From a bacterium (GTDB lineage: Bacteria > UBP4 > UBA4092 > JAOAEQ01), in contig JAOAEQ010000029.1 of NCBI GenBank assembly GCA_026416715.1, forward strand, positions 1 to 33,533: 33,533 nucleotides of DNA, given 5' to 3'. Under the pieces are notes generated by a model. That model had not been told where the DNA came from. It searched no databases and saw only the letters and a list, made by a program, of their open reading frames with translations. The translations under genes were made by a program, and so were the position numbers. Positions 16,039-24,457 of the stretch are shown here, in pieces. Every line of letters begins with the position of its first letter. Within the stretch, counting starts at the first letter, position 1.

Positions 16039-17832
16039 TCATTCTACTGCTAAAACGGCCATAAAAGCTTCCTGCGGAACTTGGACTTTTCCGATTTGTT
16101 TCATTCGTTTTTTCCCTTCTTTCTGTTTTTCGAGCAATTTCCGTTTCCGGGTAATATCGCCGCCGTAACATTTCGCAAGCACGTTTTTTCGTAACGGTTT
16201 AACGGTTTCTCGTGCAATAATCCGACTCCCAATAGCTGCTTGAATAGCCACTTCAAACATCTGCCGCGGAACCAGTTTCCGTAACTTTTCAACAATCGCT
16301 TTCCCGCGATGATATGCATTCGCCCGATGAACGACTACTGATAACGCATCTACTGGTTCTCCGTTAAGTAAGATATCGAGTTTAACCAAATCCGAAGCAC
16401 GGTATCCGATAAACTCATAATCTAACGAAGCATACCCGCGACTTAACGATTTCAATTTATCATAAAAATCGAGTATAATCTCCGATAATGGCAGTTCAAA
16501 AATAACCGTTGCCCGTGAACTATCCGCAAATTTCATCTCTTTATGTTCACCACGACGGCTGACCGCTAAATCCATGATACTACCTAAATATTGCGTTGGT
16601 GTGCTAATGATCGCTTTAATATACGGTTCCCGACACTCAAGGATTTGTCCAGTGGGAAACTCGGATGGATTATTTACTTCAACCACTTCACCATTCGGCT
16701 TAACGATTTGATAGACAACATTCGGTGCGGTGGTAACTAACGTTAGTTGGTATTCGCGTTCTAGTCGCTCTTGAATTATTTCCATATGGAGTAACCCGAG
16801 GAACCCGCAACGATAACCGAACCCTAGTGCTGGCGAATTATCCGGTTCATATATGAACGAAGCATCGTTTAACTTTAGTTTTGCTAATGCATCGCGTAAC
16901 GATTCGTAATCTTCGGCGATGGCAGGGTAAAGTCCACAATAGACCATTGGTTTAACTTGTTTATATCCGGGTAGTGGTTCTGTCCGTCCTTGAACTGCGT
17001 TGGTTATCGTATCCCCAACACGCACATCAGCAATGGTTTTAATCGTTGCGAGGAGATATCCAACCTCACCAACACTTAACGATTCTACCGGTTCCATTTT
17101 CGGTGTAAATATACCGACTTCCGTCACTTCATAAACGCTATTCGTTGACATAATGCGGATTTTATCCCCAGGATGTACCTCGCCATCCATAACCCGAATA
17201 TAGACTACTACACCACGATAGGCATCATATTTCGAATCGAAAATCAGCGCGGCTAACGGTCGGGTTCGTTCCCCTTTTGGCGGAGGAATACGGTTGACAA
17301 CCGCTTCTAGGATATCCTGAGTTCCAATTCCTTCTTTAGCGCTCGCAAGGATAATCTCCGATTCTTTAACCGCTAATAAATCGACTATTTCCTGCGCACA
17401 GGTTGCAACATCCGCATTCGGTAAATCTATCTTATTAATAACCGGAATAATCGCGAGATTATTCTCGAGCGCTAAATACGCATTCGCTACCGTTTGCGCT
17501 TCAACTCCCTGCGCAGCATCAACCACTAATACTGCACCTTCACACGCGGCAAGACTCCGCGAAACTTCATAGGAAAAATCTACATGACCAGGGGTATCCA
17601 GGAGATTCAGTTGATATTCGATTCCATCTTTCGCTTTATATTTCAATCGAACCGGATGCGCTTTTATGGTTATTCCACGTTCCCGTTCCAAGTCCATCGC
17701 ATCGAGCATCTGTTCCCGCATTTCCCGTTCCGGCACCGCACCACTTAGTTCGAGTAACCGGTCGGACAATGTGGTTTTCCCATGGTCAACATGCGCAATT
17801 ATACAGAAATTACGAATACGACTTATTTCCAT
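16039..17832 (-). CDS. lepA: Elongation factor 4 (LepA)
   Basis: LepA is a ribosome-associated translational GTPase, linked to 30S biogenesis, initiation and back-translocation. The 597-residue length is normal. The G domain has [16 protein letters not shown] near residue 13, [14 protein letters not shown] near 51, [16 protein letters not shown] near 78 and NKIDLP near 133. The LepA-specific C-terminal region is present ([20 protein letters not shown]-like near 338, and [26 protein letters not shown], read as [15 protein letters not shown] and [11 protein letters not shown]). There is no good ribosome-binding site just before the ATG at 17832. A hairpin ends about 15 bases upstream. It heads the lepA-lepB-lepB-hemW cluster. 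Confidence 0.97.
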   Translation of the reverse strand: MEISRIRNFCIIAHVDHGKTTLSDRLLELSGAVPEREMREQMLDAMDLERERGITIKAHPVRLKYKAKDGIEYQLNLLDTPGHVDFSYEVSRSLAACEGAVLVVDAAQGVEAQTVANAYLALENNLAIIPVINKIDLPNADVATCAQEIVDLLAVKESEIILASAKEGIGTQDILEAVVNRIPPPKGERTRPLAALIFDSKYDAYRGVVVYIRVMDGEVHPGDKIRIMSTNSVYEVTEVGIFTPKMEPVESLSVGEVGYLLATIKTIADVRVGDTITNAVQGRTEPLPGYKQVKPMVYCGLYPAIAEDYESLRDALAKLKLNDASFIYEPDNSPALGFGYRCGFLGLLHMEIIQERLEREYQLTLVTTAPNVVYQIVKPNGEVVEVNNPSEFPTGQILECREPYIKAIISTPTQYLGSIMDLAVSRRGEHKEMKFADSSRATVIFELPLSEIILDFYDKLKSLSRGYASLDYEFIGYRASDLVKLDILLNGEPVDALSVVVHRANAYHRGKAIVEKLRKLVPRQMFEVAIQAAIGSRIIARETVKPLRKNVLAKCYGGDITRKRKLLEKQKEGKKRMKQIGKVQVPQEAFMAVLAVE

Positions 17833-17846
17833 TTAAAGAAAAAGAT

Positions 17847-17901
17847 GAATCGGTGAACAGATGTCGAAAAGCTTTTTCTCCTCCTACCCACTCACCGATT
17901 C
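17847..17901 (-). terminator. Hairpin between the ROK gene and lepA
   Basis: On the minus strand GAATCGGTGA (17901-17892) pairs perfectly with TCACCGATTC (17856-17847), and ATCTTTTTC follows. It probably terminates the ROK kinase transcript. The loop contains AGGAGGAG (17885-17878), an orphan Shine-Dalgarno-like word with no start codon at normal distance, and an AAAAGCTTTT palindrome. Confidence 0.6.
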
Positions 17902-17907
17902 TAGAGT

Positions 17908-18897
17908 TTATTTCGGACGTTGTCTTCGGGCATTGATGTCTGCAAAAACTACACCAGCGGCACCAATCATTCCGGCATCGTTACCGAGCTTAGCTAAAAC
18001 GATTGCAGTCCGTTCAGCTAAAAATTTAAACGCGCGTTTTTTCACTTCTTCCCGTGCAGGGATTAATAACCAATCTCCGGATTTCATCACGCCACCACCG
18101 AGAATAACCATTTCCGGATTTAATAGATTAATGAGCGTCGCGATTCCGATACCGAGATATTTTCCAGTTTCAAGCAGGATTTTCCGCGCTAGTTTATCTC
18201 CAGCGACTGCCGCTTCATAGACCAATTTCGAAGTTATTTTCGATAAATCATGGCTAACCAGTTCGGTTATTTTCGTTGTTTCGCCAGATTCGATCGCGAT
18301 AATGGTTCGTTTCACGATACCCGTTGCTGATGCATACGCTTCTAAACAGCCATAATTCCCGCAACCGCATTGTAGACCGTCTGGGATTAGATTTATATGC
18401 CCGGGTTCACCACCTGCACCATCAGCGCCATGCCAGATTTTCCCATCGAAAATCAATCCGCCACCGATACCAGTTCCGATGGTTAAAACAATTACGGTCT
18501 GGTTATCTTTCCCAGCGCCCATCCATTTCTCGCCGAACGCTGCGGCGTTCGCATCGTTTTCAATATAATACGGAAACGAGAATCCTTTTTGCATCTCGGG
18601 TAGTAACGGAACATTAACCCATCTAGCGAAATTCGGCGCTACACGCACTATCCCGGTTTTAAAATCTACTAAGCCCGGAGTCGCTACACACGCACCAACA
18701 ACTTCCCCTCGGTTTTTACAAGCAACATCAACCAACTGCTGAGTTAACTCTTGAAGTTGAGCTACCACTACCGGGAAACCATCATTCGCTTTTGTTGGGA
18801 TTTCTAATCGGGTCAGGATGTGTCCTTGTTCATCAACTAACGCTGATTTTATAAAGGTTCCACCTAAATCTATTCCAATTGCATAGGGGGTATTCAT
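17908..18897 (-). CDS. ROK-family sugar kinase (glucokinase-like)
   Basis: ROK kinases phosphorylate glucose or amino sugars with ATP. The 329-residue protein has the phosphate-binding motif GIDLGGTFIKSAL near residue 8 and the second motif VLTIGTGIGGGLIFDGKIW near 141. The zinc/ROK signature is EPGHINL followed by CGCGNYGCLEAYASATG near 178. All four signature cysteines or ligands are present. No N-terminal DNA-binding domain is present, so it is an enzyme and not a NagC-type repressor. Glucokinase is the usual label. Given the murein hydrolases in the window, an N-acetylglucosamine kinase role is possible; sequence alone does not decide. The ribosome-binding site AGGAG precedes the ATG by about 10 bases. 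Confidence 0.88.
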   Translation of the reverse strand: MNTPYAIGIDLGGTFIKSALVDEQGHILTRLEIPTKANDGFPVVVAQLQELTQQLVDVACKNRGEVVGACVATPGLVDFKTGIVRVAPNFARWVNVPLLPEMQKGFSFPYYIENDANAAAFGEKWMGAGKDNQTVIVLTIGTGIGGGLIFDGKIWHGADGAGGEPGHINLIPDGLQCGCGNYGCLEAYASATGIVKRTIIAIESGETTKITELVSHDLSKITSKLVYEAAVAGDKLARKILLETGKYLGIGIATLINLLNPEMVILGGGVMKSGDWLLIPAREEVKKRAFKFLAERTAIVLAKLGNDAGMIGAAGVVFADINARRQRPK

Positions 18898-18939
18898 ACT
18901 TATTTCTCCTGCTTGATTCTTATCATTATTAAACTAATT

Positions 18940-18969
18940 ATTATAGTATACTAATTTTAATCTTAACAA
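18940..18969 (-). promoter_or_regulatory. Candidate promoter of the ROK kinase gene
   Basis: On the minus strand TTGTTA (18969-18964), an 18-base spacer and TATAAT (18945-18940) are seen. The -10 box is perfect and the -35 box has four of six matches. Confidence 0.4.
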
Positions 18970-19198
18970 GGTAACGTATTGATTTCTTAACCTGTTCTAA
19001 TTCCTAATTACTACGGTGAAAATGAGAGGGGAAAACTGAATAAGTAAACCAAGAGAGAAAGTGTTTAAGAATAAACCCTTAATAAAAGATAAGAAATCAA
19101 ATTTACCAATGGTAAGTTTGATTTTTTACTCGTTTCATTAGAGTTAGACATCGCGCACTTTTTCGCGAAATTGAATCATTCGATTCAATAAGTCATCC
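18970..19198. other. Spacer downstream of the PTA/PTB-like gene
   Basis: Besides the terminator at 19094-19127, this part of the 301-base gap holds A-rich, purine-rich sequence (19018-19080) and no recognisable gene. Confidence 0.4.
19094..19127. terminator. Bidirectional intrinsic terminator
   Basis: AAATCAAATTTACC (19094-19107) pairs with GGTAAGTTTGATTT (19111-19124), with one wobble or mismatch and an AAT loop. A T-run follows on the plus strand, and TTTCTTATCTTTTA follows on the minus strand. The gene it serves is the PTA/PTB-like gene ending at 19199 on the minus strand. Confidence 0.75.
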
Positions 19199-20461
19199 CT
19201 ATTGGGAAACATTCAAATAGAATGCGGTGATTAACGAATGGAATTTATGCGCTTCCGCATCTGACCGTGACGGAATTAAAACGATATTCGTTCCGCCGAC
19301 TGCAATATCTCCCGCAATCCACGGCATCCGCCATTTATCGAAATTCTGATATACTTCAGTTAAAAACAGGGCACTATCCGCATCCGGACAGAAGATGATA
19401 TCCGGGTCACCGGCAACTTGGCTTTTATTTCCCATAAAATTCTTAATTCTCGCTGCTTCCGCAGAAATAACAATATCATACGCCATCGGTCCTTCAACTA
19501 TCACTTCCGGATTAACTTTATACTCTTCAACCAGCTTAACACTATCATAAATTGAGGAAACATTCAGCAGGAGTTGTTCCGTAAAATCGATCAGCCCGAT
19601 TTTCAGTTTACTTGATTTCCCTAACCCATAATTTTTTGCTGTTTCAATCGCAAGCTGAACCGTGCGCTTTTTCTTGACATAATCAGCGGTATCGACTGCG
19701 GCCGCAATGAAGAGATACCCGCCGTTCGGTTCGATAGTAGCCTTCCTAAAAATATAAATTATTCCGCCTTGAGAATCTGATAGGGTTCTCTCATATTCCA
19801 GCGTCCAAGGTAGTTCATGTATCACTGATTTATAGACGATATTCCCCGGCGTTATCCAGGGCATAATCAGGATATTCGCTCCATCCTGCATTGCTTGCGC
19901 GAAAGTATAGGTTCCGCTTAATTCCGCAGGTTTTGGTTCGAGTCCTAACCGTTTCGCTACCTCGACCGCATTATCTAATATCTTCTGTTTAACTGCAGGA
20001 GTAGGATGGATAATAATCCCGCCATCGCTCATCAGCAGCATTCCTTTCGGGGTTTCAAAAACTCGAATATGGCTGATGATATTCCCGGGTTTACGTAACC
20101 CGCGAGTTTCATCAAGAACTAATCGCATCAACTGGTCGGAAGTGATTTTCCCTTTAGCGAGAATATGCGCTTTCCCATCACGTATGAGCTGCATCGCAGT
20201 ATATACCGCTTCATCTTTATCTTTTATATCAATTATTTTTTCTTTGAGAAATAGGGCGAGCTTATCCCGATTGATGATTGTGTCGATTTCTTCTTTATCG
20301 CCTACTAAGAGAATATCAACAATACTGTTCCCAAGTTGTCGGTAACTATATTCAACTGCATGCAGGGAGAGTTCATCTTGTGCAGGTGCAACGATGACGG
20401 TGATCGGTCTCGTCTGCTCTTTTAGAATCTTAACGATATCCGCAAATTTTTCTATTTGCAT
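19199..20461 (-). CDS. Phosphate acetyl/butyryltransferase-family protein with an internal duplication
   Basis: Family members swap CoA and phosphate on acyl groups. The C-terminal third is clearly PTA/PTB: IVEGPMAYDIVISAEAARIK near residue 321, VAGDPDIIFCPD near 349 and IPSRSDAEAHKFHSLITAF near 396. The N-terminal half also fits (GKAHILAKGKITSDQLMRLV near 96). At 420 residues it is about 120 longer than butyryltransferases. The extra length lies in the middle. LLMSDGGIIIHPTPAVKQKI (142-161) is echoed by LFIAAAVDTADYVKKKRTVQ (250-269). ANILIMPWITPGNIVYKSV (195-213) resembles the motif that normally appears only near the C-terminus. The product and substrate are uncertain, and the enlarged form may not be a simple acyltransferase. 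No acetate or butyrate kinase gene is adjacent. Confidence 0.75.
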   Translation of the reverse strand: MQIEKFADIVKILKEQTRPITVIVAPAQDELSLHAVEYSYRQLGNSIVDILLVGDKEEIDTIINRDKLALFLKEKIIDIKDKDEAVYTAMQLIRDGKAHILAKGKITSDQLMRLVLDETRGLRKPGNIISHIRVFETPKGMLLMSDGGIIIHPTPAVKQKILDNAVEVAKRLGLEPKPAELSGTYTFAQAMQDGANILIMPWITPGNIVYKSVIHELPWTLEYERTLSDSQGGIIYIFRKATIEPNGGYLFIAAAVDTADYVKKKRTVQLAIETAKNYGLGKSSKLKIGLIDFTEQLLLNVSSIYDSVKLVEEYKVNPEVIVEGPMAYDIVISAEAARIKNFMGNKSQVAGDPDIIFCPDADSALFLTEVYQNFDKWRMPWIAGDIAVGGTNIVLIPSRSDAEAHKFHSLITAFYLNVSQ

Positions 20462-20610
20462 AGAAATACCCTGTAATTTTAAGATGCTATTTATTATATT
20501 ATACTGCTAATAAAAATAAAAACTTTTCTAATAACTCTTGCCCTTGTTCACTTTTCAACTATGAACTTATCTGAAGTTATCCTATAATAATTTTTTAGGC
20601 AACATTAATT

Positions 20611-21450
20611 ATGGATAAATATAGTTCCCCGATTGTAGTTATTCGAATTGATGATATCTTCATGCTGGATTCGGAGATTGAACCGAGTAGTATCCTTAAT
20701 TTTGCGAATACAGCGGAAAAACATCTGGCGAAATTAACTCTGCATACTATTCCCGCACGATTATTACAAAAGACTAATAACTATAAACGAATGGAAAAAG
20801 AACTACGCCGGCATATAACCTTTGGTCACGAAATAACCCAGCATGGATATACGCATCAATGTGCGATTTGCGGCAGTACGGGACATGAATTTGATTGTAG
20901 TGCTACCGGAAAAATTGTTGCACAAGATATCCAAGTCGCTCAAATAAGAAAAGGACGTGACTTACTCACTCAAGTTCTCGGCATACACCCTCGCGCGTTC
21001 GGTCCCAGCGGAACCGACCGTTATGTTCCGCAAATGATTGCTGCAATGAAACAGCTGCGGTTTCCTTATCATACCGATGTCGGAAATCATCTTCCGTTCA
21101 TTGACCGTGGGATTTGGGCTATCCCAGTTCAGAATGATTATTGTTGGGCGTTATCGAAGAAAAAATATCGCTCGGTAATGAATAAGGCAATTGATGATTT
21201 TAAACGGCATGCGAAGCAATACGGTTATTTCGGCATTCTATTTCACGACCATTTCACCCGTATCGGGTATGAAAACGGGGTGGTTATCCATTGGCTTGAT
21301 GAATTTCTCACGAAAATCAATCAAATAACTGATGGTAATATTCGATTTATGACCTTAACTGAATTTGGCGATTGGTATCGTAAGAGATATCCCGGCAAGA
21401 AAAATCCTTATCATCCGATGAAAGGTAATAAGACTACTCTCGGTGCTTAA
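20611..21450 (+). CDS. DUF2334/polysaccharide-deacetylase-like protein
   Basis: The 279-residue protein has a carbohydrate esterase 4-like metal site: D14-D15 in VIRIDDIF and H78-x3-H82 in QHGYTH. FHDHF near 212 could supply the late histidine. This resembles DUF2334/NodB-type deacetylases, which remove acetyl groups from polysaccharides with a divalent metal. There is no signal peptide, so it would act inside the cell. Directly after H82 come C84-x2-C87 and C96 (CAICG, then HEFDC). These are not part of the usual deacetylase site and could bind an extra metal. TATAAT at 20583-20588 may be its -10 box. The gene stands alone, divergent from the PTA/PTB-like gene. The substrate is unknown. Confidence 0.7.
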   Translation: MDKYSSPIVVIRIDDIFMLDSEIEPSSILNFANTAEKHLAKLTLHTIPARLLQKTNNYKRMEKELRRHITFGHEITQHGYTHQCAICGSTGHEFDCSATGKIVAQDIQVAQIRKGRDLLTQVLGIHPRAFGPSGTDRYVPQMIAAMKQLRFPYHTDVGNHLPFIDRGIWAIPVQNDYCWALSKKKYRSVMNKAIDDFKRHAKQYGYFGILFHDHFTRIGYENGVVIHWLDEFLTKINQITDGNIRFMTLTEFGDWYRKRYPGKKNPYHPMKGNKTTLGA

Positions 21451-21452
21451 TG

Positions 21453-21602
21453 CTACTTCTCTTGAGCAGAAAATCGTTTACTATATACCGACCGACTATA
21501 ATTAACCACATTTTTCTGTTGCGGTTTCATCAACCGTTGGTTCGGTAAATTCACTGTTCTGGTTATTTTTCTTTTCCCAATATTAACAATCGGTGGTTTC
21601 AT
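21453..21602 (-). CDS. Possible small basic protein, 49 residues
   Basis: A minus-strand ATG at 21602 opens a 49-codon frame, MKPPIVNIGKRKITRTVNLP onward, ending in FSAQEK and a TAG two bases from the deacetylase stop. It is rich in Lys and Arg and has no hydrophobic segment. I see no ribosome-binding site and no family match. It may be a real small gene or chance. Codon choice looks like that of neighbouring genes. Confidence 0.28.
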   Translation of the reverse strand: MKPPIVNIGKRKITRTVNLPNQRLMKPQQKNVVNYSRSVYSKRFSAQEK

Positions 21603-21759
21603 AGCTTATTAATTTCACATTTTGTATCATTAGTGTCCAATAGACAATAGAGACAGGAATCGGATTCGATCGAGCGCTAGCCCAGGGAATATATCCCCGG
21701 CTAAAATCGGGTCGAAATAAGTCCGCTTGGCACCTCAAGTTCCTATATGTACATTCATT
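21603..21759. repeat. REP-like hairpin in the spacer after the glycoside hydrolase gene
   Basis: TAGCCCAGGGA pairs with TCCCCGGCTA (21678-21703) with a one-base bulge around ATATA. The surrounding sequence includes CGATCGAGCGCTAG. It is more G+C-rich than its surroundings. It lacks a U-tract and resembles an extragenic palindrome more than a terminator. Nothing else is seen in this spacer. Confidence 0.45.
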
Positions 21760-24171
21760 TTAGTTATACAGTTCCCAGCGGGTAACTGTTGCTGCAGGTT
21801 GGGTTAAATAGAGATACACCGTGCACGTTTGCGGACTATTCTCCGCAAAAGTTCCTGTAACAGTTATATGCCCGGTATATGCACCGGCGGATAATCCGCT
21901 GATATTAATTTCGGTTGTAACCCGTGTATATTCTAGTAATGGGATAAATCCAGTGGTTCGCGATAGGGTTAGCCAGCTCCGGTCAACTGATGCTGACCAA
22001 TACATCGAACCATTTCCGTCGTTATAAATATATAACAGTTGCGATGCTGGATTGCCTGCGCCCACTTCGGTGGTGATACCGATATACGTCGGTGATATTC
22101 TCAATACCGGCGGAAGTAAGGTTAAATATACCGTACAGGTTTGTGTTCCATTCGTTGCACCGGGTGCGCTGATGATAATTTGTCCGGTTCTAGTTCCTCC
22201 AGATAACCCGGCGATATTAATTCCGATAGATACACTCGTTGACATACCGACGGGAACTGTTCCGCTGGCTGGCGTTAAACTTAACCAACTTTGGGTTGGA
22301 GCTGCTGACCAGGTCATCGTCGCGTTTCCTAGATTAGATATCGTTAACGTTCGCACGGGTGAACTTCCTGCCACTGCGGTAGTTATACCGATATACGTCG
22401 GTGAAATCTGTAAACTTGGCGCTTCAACATAATCCGGTCCAGCGAGTTTAAAATCATGGATTTGTGCTTCGTTCAAATTATAACTCATCAATCGAATCCA
22501 ACCGACTTTTTGCCCGGAATCGGTAACTGTCCAGTTCACCACCGGAGTCGAACTACCATTTTTGTATATTTTAATCGTGATATTTGAATCTTTCGCCACA
22601 ACGTTGATTCGGAACGAATCCCCGCTATTAATCCCATCAGAGATATATTGGTTATAGCTCCCGATTTGCGTCCAATCATTTGTTCTTCGCAAAATGATAC
22701 GATTGGTATTCACTAACGAACCAGCAGTAAAGAAGGTTATCGAATACCCTTTCGACCCTTCACGGAACCGCAAATCGAAATTGGCTTCGCTATTGCTAGT
22801 ATTAGACCGATTTGCGTTCGTAATGGTTATATTCGTTTCCAGCCAGAAATTACCATACACATACCCCGCGGTTCGAATTCCACCGCCGCCATTAACGCTA
22901 CCGTTCCCTAACAATCGAACGGAACCGCTTCCGCTCATAGTTACACTCCCTGACCCGGTTACTTCCGGTTTCCAATCCGGTAATGGCGGGTTGGTGTCAA
23001 GGGTAGCGCCGGTGAAATCGTCATACCACCAGACGGAATTCTGGCTTACCGTCGGCCCACCGCCAGAACTACCTTTCCCATAATTCAATCCACAAGCGTA
23101 TTGGAACGAATACCACGGATTGAGCTCCTTATCCGTTGACCCGATTCCGGTTTTCCAATATTGCAGCGAATATTCATCCCACCCCGCACCGGAAGGATAC
23201 ACAAACCAGGTTGCCGCAATAACATTATGGTTCGGCTGACCAGGCCATTCGCCGTCGCGACCGGTATTCCAAGCATACATCTGGGTTAACGCCCGATGTA
23301 AAAATTTCGCACCGATATTCGCTTCCGATGAATTCGGCATATGTTTATTCCATTCGGTAATAAAAACCGGTCGATCACTTAATCCGAACTGGTCGATTAT
23401 CATCAACTGTTCCCGAATCGTATCCCAAAAACCGGTAACTCCATAATTTTCGCCACCGGGTTCAGCATAACTATGTAACGCAAATCCGTCTATTTTATTT
23501 TTATCCGGAACCGCTTCTATCATTCGCCATAAAAATTCGTTTCCATCCATAAACCGAACCCCGCTGATAACATTCCCCGGACTGACTGGTTGCATGAGAA
23601 CTATCTGGGTTGCCGGAGTGGTAGTTGGAGTAACGAGATGGATCGAGTCACGACAGTAGAGATAGGTCGTAGCATATTCTGCTGGACTTGGTTGCCAAGT
23701 TACATTATAGCTGGAACCACCCCAACGGTAATTTTCTCCGATAAGATTAACTTCGTTCCCGATTTGCCAAATATGACAGTAGTCTTTCAAGGTTTCAGCC
23801 ATGCTTTTACAATCGCGGGCGTAGTTCCCGAGCGTATAAGGATCGGACGAATGCGGAACATTGCGACTCCAATATGGATGAACGCGAAATATAACCGAAT
23901 GATTTTTCCCTGACCCGGTTATAACTGGACAAACATTATTCGCAAAATAACTTGGTCGGTCCCATTCTGGTGCAACACTCGCATCAAGATGGGTTATTTC
24001 TAAATCCCAGATACCTTTCCCACCAGACATTGTTTCAACATCAGTTGACCATACGTTCCCATACCAATGAATCCCATATAACCACGGGGAATCCGTTGCG
24101 CCTGCCCAACCAGTTGTATTGAACCCTCCTATCAATATAAGGCTGATATATAAAATATACCTATATTTCAT
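21760..24171 (-). CDS. Secreted glycoside hydrolase (clan GH-A-like) with two BACON-like domains
   Basis: This is an 803-residue exported protein. The signal peptide is residues 1-23 (ISLILIGGF core, cut near GWA). The catalytic domain (about 28-365) has HIWQIGNE with E140 as likely acid/base and RPVFITEW with E273 as likely nucleophile, the GH-A pattern. A Gly/Ser linker (368-373) leads to a beta-sandwich region (about 378-580, DDFTGATLD then FWLETNITITN) that looks like a concanavalin-type binding domain. Two BACON/Ig-like repeats follow (about 586-685 and 688-790), each beginning ISPTYIGITT and carrying a W-L-(S/T)-L core. It probably cuts plant-type or microbial polysaccharide outside the cell. 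The exact family and substrate are not clear to me. It ends in RWELYN without a dockerin or sorting signal. Confidence 0.8.
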   Translation of the reverse strand: MKYRYILYISLILIGGFNTTGWAGATDSPWLYGIHWYGNVWSTDVETMSGGKGIWDLEITHLDASVAPEWDRPSYFANNVCPVITGSGKNHSVIFRVHPYWSRNVPHSSDPYTLGNYARDCKSMAETLKDYCHIWQIGNEVNLIGENYRWGGSSYNVTWQPSPAEYATTYLYCRDSIHLVTPTTTPATQIVLMQPVSPGNVISGVRFMDGNEFLWRMIEAVPDKNKIDGFALHSYAEPGGENYGVTGFWDTIREQLMIIDQFGLSDRPVFITEWNKHMPNSSEANIGAKFLHRALTQMYAWNTGRDGEWPGQPNHNVIAATWFVYPSGAGWDEYSLQYWKTGIGSTDKELNPWYSFQYACGLNYGKGSSGGGPTVSQNSVWWYDDFTGATLDTNPPLPDWKPEVTGSGSVTMSGSGSVRLLGNGSVNGGGGIRTAGYVYGNFWLETNITITNANRSNTSNSEANFDLRFREGSKGYSITFFTAGSLVNTNRIILRRTNDWTQIGSYNQYISDGINSGDSFRINVVAKDSNITIKIYKNGSSTPVVNWTVTDSGQKVGWIRLMSYNLNEAQIHDFKLAGPDYVEAPSLQISPTYIGITTAVAGSSPVRTLTISNLGNATMTWSAAPTQSWLSLTPASGTVPVGMSTSVSIGINIAGLSGGTRTGQIIISAPGATNGTQTCTVYLTLLPPVLRISPTYIGITTEVGAGNPASQLLYIYNDGNGSMYWSASVDRSWLTLSRTTGFIPLLEYTRVTTEINISGLSAGAYTGHITVTGTFAENSPQTCTVYLYLTQPAATVTRWELYN

Positions 24172-24292
24172 CGCAGAATATCCTTTCTGTAAGTTTTTAT
24201 TATTTTGCTATTAAACTTTTGCTATTATTTTAGTATATCACAAAAACCAAGCCGATTTCAGTTCAGATTAACCTCTTTTTTCACCTGAGTTG

Positions 24293-24320
24293 GGATGAAC
24301 GAGCTCGAGCTCGTTCATCC
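24293..24320. repeat. Perfect 28-base palindrome between divergent genes
   Basis: GGATGAACGAGCTC followed directly by GAGCTCGTTCATCC is fully self-complementary with no spacer. It lies in the divergent spacer between the glycoside hydrolase and amidase starts, so it is not a transcription terminator for either. It could be an operator for a dimeric regulator, a cruciform-forming repeat, or a copy of the element seen at 5496. Confidence 0.85.
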
Positions 24321-24443
24321 TTGCTCCACTATTTTTACGCTAATTTTTAATATTTAGGTATTGTTGTGGCGGTGTATGCGAAAAAATCACGTGGTTTTGC
24401 ATTTCCGGGTAACCAGTGGTAAAATTAAATGCTAAATTCCATC

Positions 24444-24450
24444 TAGGAGG
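24444..24450 (+). promoter_or_regulatory. Shine-Dalgarno site that fixes the amidase start
   Basis: TAGGAGG ends 7 bases before the ATG at 24458. The in-frame GTG at 24416 has only a weak GGGT upstream. Confidence 0.75.
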
Positions 24451-24457
24451 CATTGGT

